From: Polyodon spathula | Taxonomy: Eukaryota; Chordata; Actinopteri; Acipenseriformes; Polyodontidae | Direction of reading: 5' to 3' | Assembly: GCF_017654505.1 (NCBI RefSeq) | Contig: NC_054553.1 | Span: 9,671,558 to 9,735,557, forward strand | Length of the DNA stretch: 64,000 nucleotides | In this document: in pieces, positions 11,366-24,929 of the stretch | Layout: each line of letters opens with the position of its first letter | Numbering within the stretch: the first letter of the stretch is position 1 | Translations under genes and position numbers: made by a program | Notes under the pieces: generated by a model | Database searches by the model: none | Seen by the model: the letters and a program-made list of their open reading frames with translations, nothing else | What the model was told of the DNA's origin: nothing

Positions 11366-11522
11366 CGTTATTCTGTGAGGTTGTGCTAACCAACACAATT
11401 CCATTGGTGTTAAGGTCCCACCGATTTCTATGAGCCCGTGCCTCAGCACTATGCCTCTGGGCGTGCAGTTATTCTAGCACAACGAAGACCCTGTCGTGCT
11501 TGTGGGACAGCACAGAATAACG
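11366..11522. mobile_element. Small foldback MITE-like element
   Basis: CGTTATTCTGTG at 11366-11377 is matched exactly, inverted, by CACAGAATAACG at 11511-11522. A related GTTATTCTAGCACAACG stretch lies inside near 11469. The 157-bp size and perfect 12-bp terminal inverted repeat suit a MITE. No clear target duplication is visible, partly because an (AT)n tract abuts the right end. Confidence 0.5.
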
Positions 11523-11524
11523 AT

Positions 11525-11559
11525 GATATATATATATATATATATATATGATATATATA

Positions 11560-11592
<33 letters not shown>
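11525..11592. repeat. (AT)n microsatellite
   Basis: An interrupted run of TA dinucleotides directly right of the foldback element at 11366-11522. Confidence 0.95.
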
Positions 11593-11597
<5 letters not shown>

Positions 11598-11778
11598 ATG
11601 AAGTGGATTATACCCATATTTGACTCCTATGCACCCTGAAACCACTTTCAAAGACAAAATGTCTCATTTTCAATCACTCGACAACACAATTCGTCACTTT
11701 TAACAAATCTGTCTCTGTGAAGATTTACAATCATCCCCCACCACTGGGAGCACCAAACAAGTCTGATAGACAAATAAC

Positions 11779-13210
11779 TGTCACATGTGACCGTTTTTAA
11801 CTGCCTGTATTTTTATTGTGTGTTTTATTAGTGAATTTATTTTTAAACTGCTGCTAATTCTCCTATGCACTGTGACTGACGTTTGGGTTAAGCACTTTCC
11901 CCACAGTCGATAGGAAGTCCCGCCTTACCTGCCAGTCAAGCCAATGATAGTCATGGGCTGACTATAAAAAGGGAGGAACAGGGACAAGGAGGACAGATAA
12001 GTGTTTTGGGAAGAAACACCCAATGTGTCTGGAAGAATACTGAGGAGACAGCAGTACTGGAAGGATCAACAGCATGGAGAACACTCTTGGGAGATTCCTA
12101 AGTTTGACTGCAGGGAACAAAGGAACGGATTTGGAGTTTTTGGTTTTTTTTTCTATTTGGGACTTTGTTGCAGTGGGACTCGGTTGGAATATTTTTGTAT
12201 GGATTTTTGTTTCTTTGGATTTTGTGTTTTTTTGGGATTTTTGTTTTATTATCACCTGCCACTGTTGGACTGTGTTCGAGCTACCTTTTTTGTGGTAATG
12301 GGTTGGTGTAGAGAATTATTGACACTGAAGACATTTTTTGGTTTTATTTTTGTTACCTGCCTTGCTGTGTCTGGTTGGCAATCCTTGGACAATCCATTCT
12401 CCAGTGGAGTCAAGGTCATGGTCCCGGGAGACAGCCAAGGGTCTGAGGGCGAGAAGAGATAACATTATTTTATTTGCACTTGAATCATTTCCAGAACTGC
12501 TCTAACTTTTTAATAATTGGTACTTACCTTTGCTGAGCAATCTCTTTATAGTCCTGTCAGACAAGATCAAGGTCCACCAGCGTTCTACTTAACGTTGTTC
12601 CAATGTTCGAGGTCCAACATCTGGGTCCAGAGATACTTACCAGTCAGCGCAGAGGGTCAAGGTCCAGCGCTGGTCTCCAGGAAAGGCAGGAGAGAGAAAG
12701 GAGACACTCCTTTCCAGGTTTATCGAAGGTATTGGCTGGTCGGTGGTTGGAGGTCCGGGCAGTGGGCTTGGTGAGGTCCACGGCGGGTTCGGGCTACGAG
12801 GGAAGCGGACATTGGGGAGAGGGTCTCTTAGGACTCCGCAGAGCTATCAGAGACTGAATCTTTCTTTTTGGCTTGTCCGCCATTTTGGACAGTAACCTTT
12901 ACTTTTTTTAGAGAAGTACCAACAGGAGGGGACTGCCTGGTGTATTTTTTTTTTTGTGGCTTTCCCGATCTGTTTTTTAAAAACTTGTTGCTCCATGGTT
13001 TTTAGTATTCTATTTTAACCCTGTTGAGAAACAATAAAAAATGTTTTTACCTAACTAAGCATCTAGTGTGTGTATATTGGAACCCAGGGATAAAAAGAAC
13101 CTTCATCGGTCATCAGGGTCCTTGTCCTTGCCAAATCCAAGGTGGCGTAGCCGTGACAAATTCTAAAAGCAGGTTTACTATGGTTACCCCTGGTCACCCC
13201 ACCCGTGACA
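11779..13210 (+). mobile_element. Solo LTR, 1432 bp, TAAC target duplication
   Basis: The ends are TGTCAC (11779) and GTGACA (ending 13210), an exact 6-bp inverted repeat with TG...CA termini. TAAC immediately precedes the left end (11775-11778) and immediately follows the right end (13211-13214), giving a 4-bp target duplication. Promoter signals are in order: CCAAT at 11941-11945 and TATAAAAA at 11963-11970. A polyadenylation signal AATAAA is at 13033-13038. These fix the plus orientation. No gag or pol sequence lies inside, so it is a single LTR left by LTR-LTR recombination. Gypsy and retrovirus integrases both make 4-6 bp duplications, so the family stays open. Confidence 0.82.
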
Positions 13211-13239
13211 TAACCTTCGTCTCTAATAGTGACTAAGAA

Positions 13240-13470
13240 AAAAAAAAAAACATTGATACACCTTTTCCTTAAATACGTTATTTTTTTGCAGTTTATTATC
13301 TACCTAGTTTAATTCACCGTTCCGGAATTATCAAAAATATATTTGAGTTCATACTGTATTACTATATTAATTTACAATATTATTATTCATTAAATTCACT
13401 TGCAATTTGAACTTTAACACCTGTCTTTTTTATTACAGATACTAATAACCATGTATTTAAAAAATATATA
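13240..13470. other. Short AT-rich spacer
   Basis: An A run at 13240-13252 and AT-rich sequence. A TTTAACACCTGTC stretch at about 13413 partly mirrors GACAACTTT/GGTGTTAAC sequence near 13905-13915, so the two MITE-like units to the right may be parts of a larger nested element. Confidence 0.4.
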
Positions 13471-13616
13471 AATGGGTTTCAGTGCGTTAAAGGAAAATAA
13501 TCCCATCTCGGGTTGCTGTGACAGTTTTAAACTACGCAACCTAACTGTCTCGTAGTTTTTAATGTCACATAAACCCTAGAAGGAATTATTTTCCTGTAAT
13601 TCACTGAAGCCCATTT
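13471..13616. mobile_element. Palindromic MITE-like element A
   Basis: The left arm AATGGGTTTCAGTG...GGAAAATAATCCC is mirrored by the right arm GGAATTATTTTCC...CACTGAAGCCCATT, with further pairing inward (CTGTGACA...TGTCACA). The whole 146 bp folds into a near-complete imperfect hairpin. The flanks are AT-rich, so the target duplication cannot be read. The size and structure are those of a non-autonomous DNA transposon. Confidence 0.7.
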
Positions 13617-13629
13617 ATTATTATATATG

Positions 13630-13886
13630 CTTTAAAGTCTGTTTCAATGCTCTTTTCAAAATGGTCGCTCTAGTGCACTGGGGTTTAAGATTTGTCCCCC
13701 AAATCAACGCAGGAAGAGTGATTTAAAAAAAAAAAAAAAAAACTAAAAGTGCTCTGGCTTTTCTGTTCCATACCACATCAGATCCTTATTACTGTGTCAC
13801 CTGTTTGACAATGTGGGCAGTAATCCATACACTATCAGTGCAGTAGACCGGCCATTTTGAAAAGAGCTTTGAAACAGACATTAAAG
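13630..13886. mobile_element. MITE-like element B with ~50-bp TIRs
   Basis: CTTTAAAGTCTGTTTCAATG and following bases (13630-13680) are mirrored with few mismatches by the sequence ending ...GAAACAGACATTAAAG at 13886. The inverted arms are about 50 bp and include TCTTTTCAAAATGG. The interior holds an A run (13726-13742) and no coding sequence. It sits 13 bp right of element A, so the two may have inserted separately or belong to one composite. Confidence 0.7.
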
Positions 13887-17191
<3,305 letters not shown>

Positions 17192-17967
17192 AGGCTGGAC
17201 CAAATCAAACCCTGATCGCTCTTGTGAAAGAGTGTTTATGCGATATTATAAAATGATTGAGTGCGAACAGCCAATCAGCTTCCAGATCTAGCGAGCTTCT
17301 ATTTTGCATATATGCCTGCTGGAACGTTGAAGTGCTTAACTGTGAATTGAATTTTAAATCAATCCGTGCATAAATATCGTCTTTTTCCCTTAATGCTTTA
17401 ATATACAACTAATCATAATACATAAAAAGTTACAAAAACATTTATACTTTCTGATGCTGGTCTAGAGACAAGGGAAATCATATCTGTAACAGGGCATCAT
17501 AATGAAGGCTCAATTCGCAGCTACTGGACAGCAAACCAACAGGAAAGACGATTGGTTCAAAATTCTGTGATAAGCTGGATCCAAACAACACCCTGCTTCA
17601 AAACCAGCCAGTCAAACTGCCAATCTTGTTTTAGTTTGTTCCACACCAGCCAATCCACTCCCTTCCAGCTTGAATGATGTCCCGTCTCCAACAACAAGTT
17701 TCGAGTCTGAATCTATACTACACAGACTATTCAACAACCCTAAAGTTAATTTAACTGGCTATGTCATAATAATAGTAAAAACTGTTTCCTCTACATGTAT
17801 ATAATTTTTCTCTTCTAATTATGTTATGGACTATTTTCCTCTGAGGAAGGTTACCAGGCGAAATATCAGACGTTCAAGGTAAATATAGGTTCTAAAGTTG
17901 TTTTTTTTTTTTAAAGTGAAAATAAATAAATAATTTCCTAATAGTGACAGAGCAATATTGAACCATA

Positions 17968-18064
17968 CTCTACCATGTGGTAGATGACCTTGACTTTCGT
18001 TAGCTCCTCTGCCTGCGGCTCGGGACGCATAACTCCAGTCGTGGTCACCTACCACGAGGTAGAG
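17968..18064. repeat. 97-bp inverted repeat (hairpin)
   Basis: CTCTACCATGTGGTAGATGA and following CC are mirrored by GGTCACCTACCACGAGGTAGAG, with 22-bp arms and about three mismatches around a GC-richer loop. It lies inside the extra segment of family-X copy 1 and may be a terminal or foldback part of a separate inserted element. Confidence 0.6.
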
Positions 18065-18304
18065 CCTGCGTTGATGGGCTCTATCGCTTAAATATCGCTA
18101 GTTTCTATATTGCAGGAATAGGAGTGATGGCCGAAAGCAACATGAAAACAGCTGTTTTCAGCTTGTACTTGTGACATTTTGATGGTGCGAAAACAAGGTT
18201 GTAAAGTGCGAAAAGGCAGGCAGCCAGGGTAGAAAAAAATAAAAGTCTGTGTTTTGTTTGAATATCAGTGAATGAATGCTATTACACACAACTACTACTA
18301 GTAG

Positions 18305-18321
18305 TAATAATAATAACAAAT

Positions 18322-18397
<76 letters not shown>

Positions 18398-18398
18398 C
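18305..18398. repeat. (AAT)n microsatellite
   Basis: An imperfect run of AAT units at the same relative position as the (AAT)n run in the second family-X copy (55689-55753). The repeat was therefore probably already present in the ancestral element. Confidence 0.95.
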
Positions 18399-18723
18399 AT
18401 GCTGCATTGTTCTGTCACCGTTATGAAAGCGTGCCACGTTGTTTTCATGATTTTTGTAAAAATCCATACCATGCCCTGGCTTGTGTCAGCATCATACAAT
18501 GCCAGCATCCTCATACCCGACTGGCACAGTGCTGCCCAGAGCCCTGTTGTGCACAAGGCTAACTGTACAAGAACATCCAAAAACTAATGTCGCCAGGACC
18601 AATACCGGTACATGTTATATACAATAAGAAGTGGAATGAAATGCTATTCAGTGCCGTGAAAAAAAGAAAAACAGTGGATATCAGATTTTTTTTTTTTTCT
18701 TAAACTGGCAGAGTTTTATTAGA

Positions 18724-18726
<3 letters not shown>

Positions 18727-18794
<68 letters not shown>

Positions 18795-18795
18795 T
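18727..18795. repeat. (ATT)n microsatellite
   Basis: An imperfect ATT run in the extra segment of family-X copy 1. Confidence 0.95.
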
Positions 18796-19705
18796 TCTCC
18801 TGTCAAAAACCCAAAGCACATTAAAAACTTAATCTTGATGCTTCTGAGTTGACCTTTATAGGTATTACATAATTTTGTTATCTACCTGGATTTATACGTT
18901 TTGAGGGGACCGCTTGGCATGCTGACCCGTACAGTATAGCCACAATGTGCTCCCTTGTAATGGAACGGTGGGCTTGTTCTTGCATGCCGAGACTTTGGGC
19001 TTCATAATGTTTCTGTGTAGGCCAGCATGTTGAAGTACTTTACAAGAGTAACCAAATGTTTAATTCTAAAAGTTAATATCTTTAAGCAGTTAAAACATTC
19101 ATACATTCTTTATTAGTATTCTAGGTTGTATACATTTGTTAGCCTTGTCTTTGTTTGATCTAAGTTCAATTTAATGGAGAACTTTTAAGAAATAAATAAT
19201 GTGAATGCTATGCTTTAGTGTGACAGGTCCCAGTTCCAAGTTCGCCCTCCGCCTCTGTGTGGCCTCGGCCTTTGTGATTCGCCTGCCTGCGTTAACTTAG
19301 ATTGCTACAATACGTATTGCTTTATTAAACATTTACCTTAGTTTAAGGTTGCAACAAACACAACATATTTTATGATAATAATAGGAATAATACATATACT
19401 AATATTTTACTGTAAATTATTCATTTTAAATTAATCAGTGTTGTGTGGAAGTGTTCGATATATGAGGTCAGTGGAACGTCTTGAGGCGTGTACTGTTTTT
19501 TTGCAAACATTAGGATTTTTTTTTTCTATTTGCTTAATAAGCGATAGCTTTCAACAATTTCGAAGTTGACTATAAAATCTGGTCCTGCAAAAGTCTTGCA
19601 ATGTGATTTATAGCTGGAATTGAGTAGATTTGATCGGGCGATAGCAAACCACTTGTAGTCAACAAGAGATAGCTGCTTGGATAGGACTTGTTTTGGTTCC
19701 GCAAG

Positions 19706-22700
19706 AACTGTTGCTCTGCCTGAGGGATATCAGTGATGTTGACATTTGAATCTATACTTATACTCAAGTTTAACAATTTGTTTCTTAACTTGAACTGTTT
19801 GTTATTAAGTGCGTTTAATGAGATGCTATTTTTTCAGATGTGTTTTTCTGTCAAGTGGCTTGACTTTGCCATTGTGAATGCATCATATAAGCAAGCTATA
19901 TAACCTGTGCAATACCATGACCTTGCATCTAAGTTATCATTATCATGCTAAGTCAGTAGTTTTCAACTTGATTATTTTTGTTTCGTAATTTTTTTTTTAT
20001 GCGAGATTGATCAAACTGAGCTAATTAGGACCTCATGGAAAATCAAACTGCTTATTATACCAAAAGATGTCAGAAGGCTATTTGATATCTGCTGTGCAAA
20101 TGTCAGAAATCACATCGATGAGACGATTCATAGATCAAAAATCCCATTACAGCCTACCACCTGCTGATAAAAAAAACAAAAAAACTAAACATTAAATCGA
20201 TAAAGAGCGATAAAAAGTTAATCATTTCAAAAAACAAAACACCCGATAAGGGTTATGTGATTTCAACAGGTGACACAAAGTTTTTTTTTGTTTGTTCCTT
20301 TTGTTACAGCTGATTAACTTTATACATTGGTTCCCCTCTCATGTTTTTCACTGTAGGTGACATGGACACATTAAGTTAGTACAGTACTAGCAAGCAGCAT
20401 CACGATTTATCTTTGCTTTCTGAAATAAAGTCTGATGATGACATTTTGGAGGAATTTAAGACAATTGCTTTTAATGAAAGATTAGATAGAAAATGACCTG
20501 ACAAATTTTATATAGCTTATTTTCATTGGCTAAAGAAAGAAAGTTATGTGTCATCTAATACATTGTTTTCTATTTAAATCATGTAATGTCAAAATGAATG
20601 CAGAATCTCTTTGTGAAGCCCTAAATGAACATGAAAGCATATCAGAATAGTTCTTAGGTGTTACCAAGAACACAAAACAAAACAAAATAAAACAACACAC
20701 ACAAAATCAGTCCCTGGGGCTTACTGGAAATTATTTTAACTACAAATGGTGTATAAAATATTCTTAAAGATGAATAACAGCATTACCAAGTGAAAATATG
20801 CTAAGGAAAGATGAGAGGTCATTTATTGAGTCCTTACTATAAATTTGAAAGAATTACTATATAACTTTATTTATGATGCCTTTCTCTACTGTATGTCATC
20901 AGTTGGGATCTAATTTCTACACTTCTAGTCACAGTACTTGCTTTCTTCTGTTGACTGGTATGATTTGCATAAAGCTGCCATCAGTCTACCGAGTTCCTGG
21001 TCTGATGACTTTGGTGCAAAGAAGGTTTTTACAAGGCCACAGTACTTGCATTCTTCTTTTGAGCACTGCAATTTGCATAAAGCAGACACCAGTCCTAAAA
21101 GTGGCTCATCGAATGGGTTTAGTTTGAAGCAAAAGTTCAGGCTTGCCAAAAAAGTCATGTTCAGTCTTGTGTGTAGGTTTATAGAAACCAGCAAGAAAGA
21201 TTTATATAAGCATTTATACTTTATCCACAGCAAAGCTTCATGTGAGTTATCCACCTGCATTTCCTGGTTCAAGAAAAAAATAATAAATAAATTGACTTTA
21301 CCCTGTAAATCTGTTGGTTATGTATGAATGTATGCTGTGTACTCCAGAATCTGCAGCCATTATCTTACCCAGACCACACTGACTAATTGAGTACATTTCT
21401 TTAAAAATGAATAGGAGCAAAGTTCACTCAACTTTGTATTTGAACACATTTTAATTAGAGTATCCTAGTGTAAAAGGATGGGGGATACGCTGCAAGAGAA
21501 AGGAGAGGTTTCAGTTGTAAAGCCACACAGGCACCCCAGATTTATTTACAATTATTGGCAATTTTACTCAGGTTGCAGCTATGAGTGACAGCGACTAGGG
21601 TACCAGCAACGGTTATACTAACACATTGTTTTCTATTCCGATCTGGTAAAAATTAATGGAAATGCTATTTGCGAAGCCCTCAGTGTTATACCGTTGGTTG
21701 CTTCAAACAATGCCGTATCTCATCCGTCTAGAAGGTTGGGTCAGCAACTCTTTTTTTTATTGTGAGCTGTTCTGCAAAGACATGACCTGCAGCCAGACAG
21801 GGATCCACAGCCGTCCACTCAGACAATGATGTAAAAAACAGGTTTTTAAAGCTTGTAGCAATGTGTCGATAATTCCTTTCTCTTGCTAGTTGTGCTTTAA
21901 ATTGCAGACCCCCCTTGCTGTGCACCATGGTACCCCCCCAATCAAAAATCCTAGCAACACTGCTGTTGTCATGAACTACACAGCAGGAAGGCACGCGCTG
22001 ACAGCTGACAATTACAGAGAGCCTGCAGTGTCTTTTTATCTATAAAGATACTGCAGGAGTGATCCAGCTCAAAGGCAATCTCCACTAGCACAACAGGCTG
22101 CATGTAAGTAAGGGCTTTGTTTCTTTCAGAAAAAAAACCTATTATGCAAATGTTGTATTGCGGTAAAAAGATTGTTTTAAAGATCAGCATTTTGCATGTT
22201 TCCTTACTCACCAAACAATCTCACAGGTGAGGCTTCCCAAAATCCCCCCCCCCCCCCAAAAAAAAACACAATAAAAGGTTGCCCTATATATTGGAGTCAA
22301 TCTTGCATACTGAATTTCGGATCCAGTGTTCTTATTTTGCTCAAAACTGAACTTTGATTGAGGAACTTAATTTGAATGCAATTGAGTTGCTTTGCAGGTG
22401 ATGTCATTCAACAAATTTAGCATCTTCAGCTTAATTTTATCTGATGTTACTATGACAGACTATTGTTTTATTCTTTATTAGTTTATAGTTAGGGACTGTT
22501 GTTTTACTTCAGTGACCCAGGAAATGTTTTGCATTCAAATGTTACAATTCTGCTAGCTGGCAAAATGCAAAATGCAAAAAAAAAAAGTCAATTTAGATTC
22601 CTTTTGTATTGCATCAAAAAAAATCTAACAAAATCTGAATGGGGTGATAATATTAAAGGCATAACAAAAATACAATTCATTTTAACACAGTTGTAAAAAG

Positions 22701-22712
22701 GAATACATACCA
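19706..22712. other. Mostly gene-free interval
   Basis: Apart from the duplicated-module open frame on the minus strand at 20925-21272, nothing here is recognisable. A C run followed by an A run lies at 22244-22266. Two stretches (about 20565-20630 and 21620-21685) share an ACACATTGTTTTCTAT... motif followed by a similar GAAGCCCT motif, suggesting diverged copies of one repeat. Confidence 0.45.
20925..21272 (-). pseudogene. Unrecognised frame with two Cys-module repeats
   Basis: A 115-codon minus-strand frame of unknown function. Its C-terminal half contains two consecutive diverged modules about 109 bp apart: LLGLVSALCKLQCSKEECKYC and then LGRLMAALCKSYQSTEESKYC (each shown here only in part of its length). 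The conserved pattern is L-G-x-(V/L)-x-A-L-C-K-x-x-x-S-x-E-E-x-K-Y-C. The frame stays open through both units although their DNA has clearly diverged, as expected for past coding selection. A T-rich tract ending in CAG precedes the GAAATGCAG start region on the minus strand and could be a splice acceptor. No signal peptide or membrane segment is obvious. I do not recognise the family. It may be an exon of a decayed gene or transposon, or a chance frame over a DNA duplication. Confidence 0.35.
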
Positions 22713-23627
22713 GTGTCGTAGGGAAAAAGTAGACTGGGGAAAAAGTAGATCATGCAAGCGCAGTAAGGTAAAAGGAAGGTGCGGCAGCTATTTGATTAAA
22801 GGGGAAGTTCACTGCACTCAACATTTTCTGTTTGATCATTTTATTTGCCAGATCGTATGGTAATGTGTTCACACACCTCTTTCTTGGTTTTATTTATTTA
22901 TTTTCTCTGTAAAATATGTGTGATGCAAAGTTTTCTGTATGTCTTTATACTCGGACTAAAGTGTTAAACGTTTGTCAACTTTTTCTGCTGGTGTGTATTT
23001 AAAAATGTCAGATGTAGATTGTAGTTGATGTGTGATCGCAAATATTTATTTACTGTATTTTATTAAAATGCTTTACACGTCAAAATGTTGTCAATCTTTG
23101 ATCGAAATGAAAATGTTTTAGTAATATATTCTAATGACATGCAATCATACAATATTATTAGTACTGCTTATTTTATTTTGTCAGTCGGCCTAGTGATAAC
23201 TATCAGTTTACAAAGACTTAATGTTTTCATCCTAATTTTAAGAAAAATAAAAGACTAGAAGAACTCAACATGACAGCGAAATTAGAAAAAAAAACTACTG
23301 CAATAACGTTTGTTAAACAGACATACAAATTAAACTTACAAACTTAATTTTAAATTATGTATTTATTGTTAATGTATATTACAACATTGTCTTATCTATC
23401 ATTATACTATCAAATACATCTGATCTACTTATTACAAAATGCATTTAAAAGTATTTATTTTTTGTTAATATATCCAATCTACTTATTCCCTGGATTCGAT
23501 CTACTAATTCCCCAGACGTAGCACTAGTACAGCAATCTAAGCGTAAACCTTAGAAACAATGGAACCTCCCCTTTAAATTCTAGACTGCGATCCACTTTTT
23601 CCCCGGTCTACTTTTTCCCCAGGACAC
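22713..23627. mobile_element. TIR element with iterated terminal motifs
   Basis: The left end GTGTCGTAGGGAAAAAGTAG is mirrored by the right end CTACTTTTTCCCCAGGACAC. The match continues inward through a second GGGGAAAAAGTAGATC unit to TTTAAAGGGGAGGTTCC near the right and AAAGGGGAAGTTCA near 22799. The motif GGGGAAAAAGTAGA is thus repeated at each end, and related TCTACTTATTCCC / TCTACTAATTCCCC copies lie further in on the right (23482-23512). The 915-bp interior is AT-rich with no protein I recognise, so it is non-autonomous or decayed. The target duplication is unclear. Confidence 0.72.
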
Positions 23628-24528
23628 CTCCATGTATTTTCCTGGTGAGATACTTGGGTCTTTTCAATGGAGCCGCATCACAAAAAAAATAGAGCGCTTT
23701 TTTCACATAGGTTATTAAAACAACAATTTTGTGCTTGTAAAACTCTATAGTGTATTGTAACACCTGCTGTCACACTGACTTTCTATCGAGTGCAAGGTAC
23801 AACAGTTACTGACCTACAACAAAACCCACAGGAACACATTGGGGTATTGATGTACAGTAAGCAGCCAGAATGCACTTTCGGCTGAACGATTAGGCCTTTG
23901 TAGACCAACTGGAAACTAGTACCTAACTACGGGAAAGAGCACAACCGAAAAACCTTCTTAATGTAATTGCTGCACACAGGAGCTACAGTGCCTGTTTTTA
24001 GCAATCCCATAGAAGGGCTGTAATAATTATTCAAATGCTGTCGTTAGACACTGGTCCATTGTAATCACATTCCTGTCTATTGAGAAAGCTTACACAGAAA
24101 TTATTTTATTTATTAGTACACTATTATATAAAATAGTGTTCATCTGTTTTTCCAAGCCAGTAAACTCTTGATATTTTCATTACAGGTAAGCTACACCTTG
24201 AAAATGCAGCTACTTGTTTTCAGCAGCTACCAATAAGGTTTAACTGCGTTTTCCACCCACCAGGAAAAGTTTTAGAAAATGTGCACCAAATATTGTATAT
24301 TACTTAGCCATATTCTGTCATATGTTTATGTTCTTTTATGCCTTATGACAATTTAATAAGCTGACATATAGTAAGTGTACTTTGTAAACTGTCACATTTT
24401 TAAGACATGCCAACATTTTATGATTTCAGATTTTATAGAGGCGTGCTATCATTATTTATTGATGTATGTATGTTGGTATGTACTGTATGTATGTATGTAT
24501 GTAGTTATTTATGCTTGAGATACATTCT
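23628..24528. other. Gene-free interval
   Basis: Plain AT-rich sequence with a short TATG microsatellite at about 24464-24503 and no recognisable gene or element. Confidence 0.5.
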
Positions 24529-24740
24529 TGTGGCAGGCTGGTGAGTGGATAGAGGCCCAGAGACAGTCTGGAGTTCAAAAAAATAACTATTTTATTATAA
24601 ACACAAAAATGAAAGGGCACAAGGGCCAAAACAAAGCAATTTAAACACAAATAAAGCAAAAATACACTCACAAAAATAAAGGTTTCCAGGCTGGGCAATG
24701 CCTTCACTGGATTCAAAACATTCAAAAATCACAAACACCA
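24529..24740 (-). mobile_element. Truncated LTR, same family as 26324-26808
   Basis: It begins with TGTGGCAGGCTGGTGAGTGG exactly like the LTR at 26324 and follows it through CCAGGCTGGGCAATGCCTTC to about 24740, where the match stops. About 270 bp at the other end are missing. Orientation is minus, taken from the promoter and polyadenylation signals in the complete copy. It lacks the 7-bp minisatellite seen there. Confidence 0.8.
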
Positions 24741-24895
24741 GAGGGTCAAGTTAAAACAGTCCATCTTGGTGGTTCTATAGAGTCGTTTGAAAAGATTAAA
24801 TATATAGCAGAACTAAAATAATGTAATATAATTAACACTACTTATTTTTAAACTAATATCAACAACGTGATTGGAATTCACACCAGGAAATATCC

Positions 24896-24929
<34 letters not shown>

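Larger units (their letters stand above)
10661..11778. other. Gene-free interval with (AT)n run
   Basis: No recognisable coding sequence. It contains a foldback element at 11366-11522 and an (AT)n tract with small interruptions at about 11525-11592, both noted separately. The rest is plain AT-rich sequence. Confidence 0.5.
17192..19705. mobile_element. TIR transposon family X, copy 1 (damaged)
   Basis: This locus matches the element at 55330-56868 in collinear blocks: GGCTGGACCAAATCAAACC at 17193, the GCCGAAAGCAA...AAAACAGCTGTT block near 18131, the AAT-repeat and TGCCACGTTGTTTTCATGAT block near 18431, and the ATGAGGTCAGTGGAACGTCT to GGTTCCGCAAGA block at 19463-19705. Relative to copy 2 it carries about 850 extra bases near 17245-18090 and about 900 near 18555-19460. 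The right terminal repeat is not present, so this copy is truncated. Both copies have a partly open minus-strand frame reading GLWAALCQSGMRMLAL (18158-18580 here), but I do not recognise the protein. The superfamily is undetermined. Confidence 0.7.

Noticed and set aside
12001..12462. 153-codon plus-strand frame rich in Phe and Trp
   Set aside because: It lies in the transcribed part of a solo LTR and its composition follows T-rich sequence. No gag or env-like features are visible.
18158..18580. 140-codon minus-strand frame as an intact protein
   Set aside because: Its centre is poly-Ile from the (AAT)n run. Only a short N-terminal part is shared with family-X copy 2.
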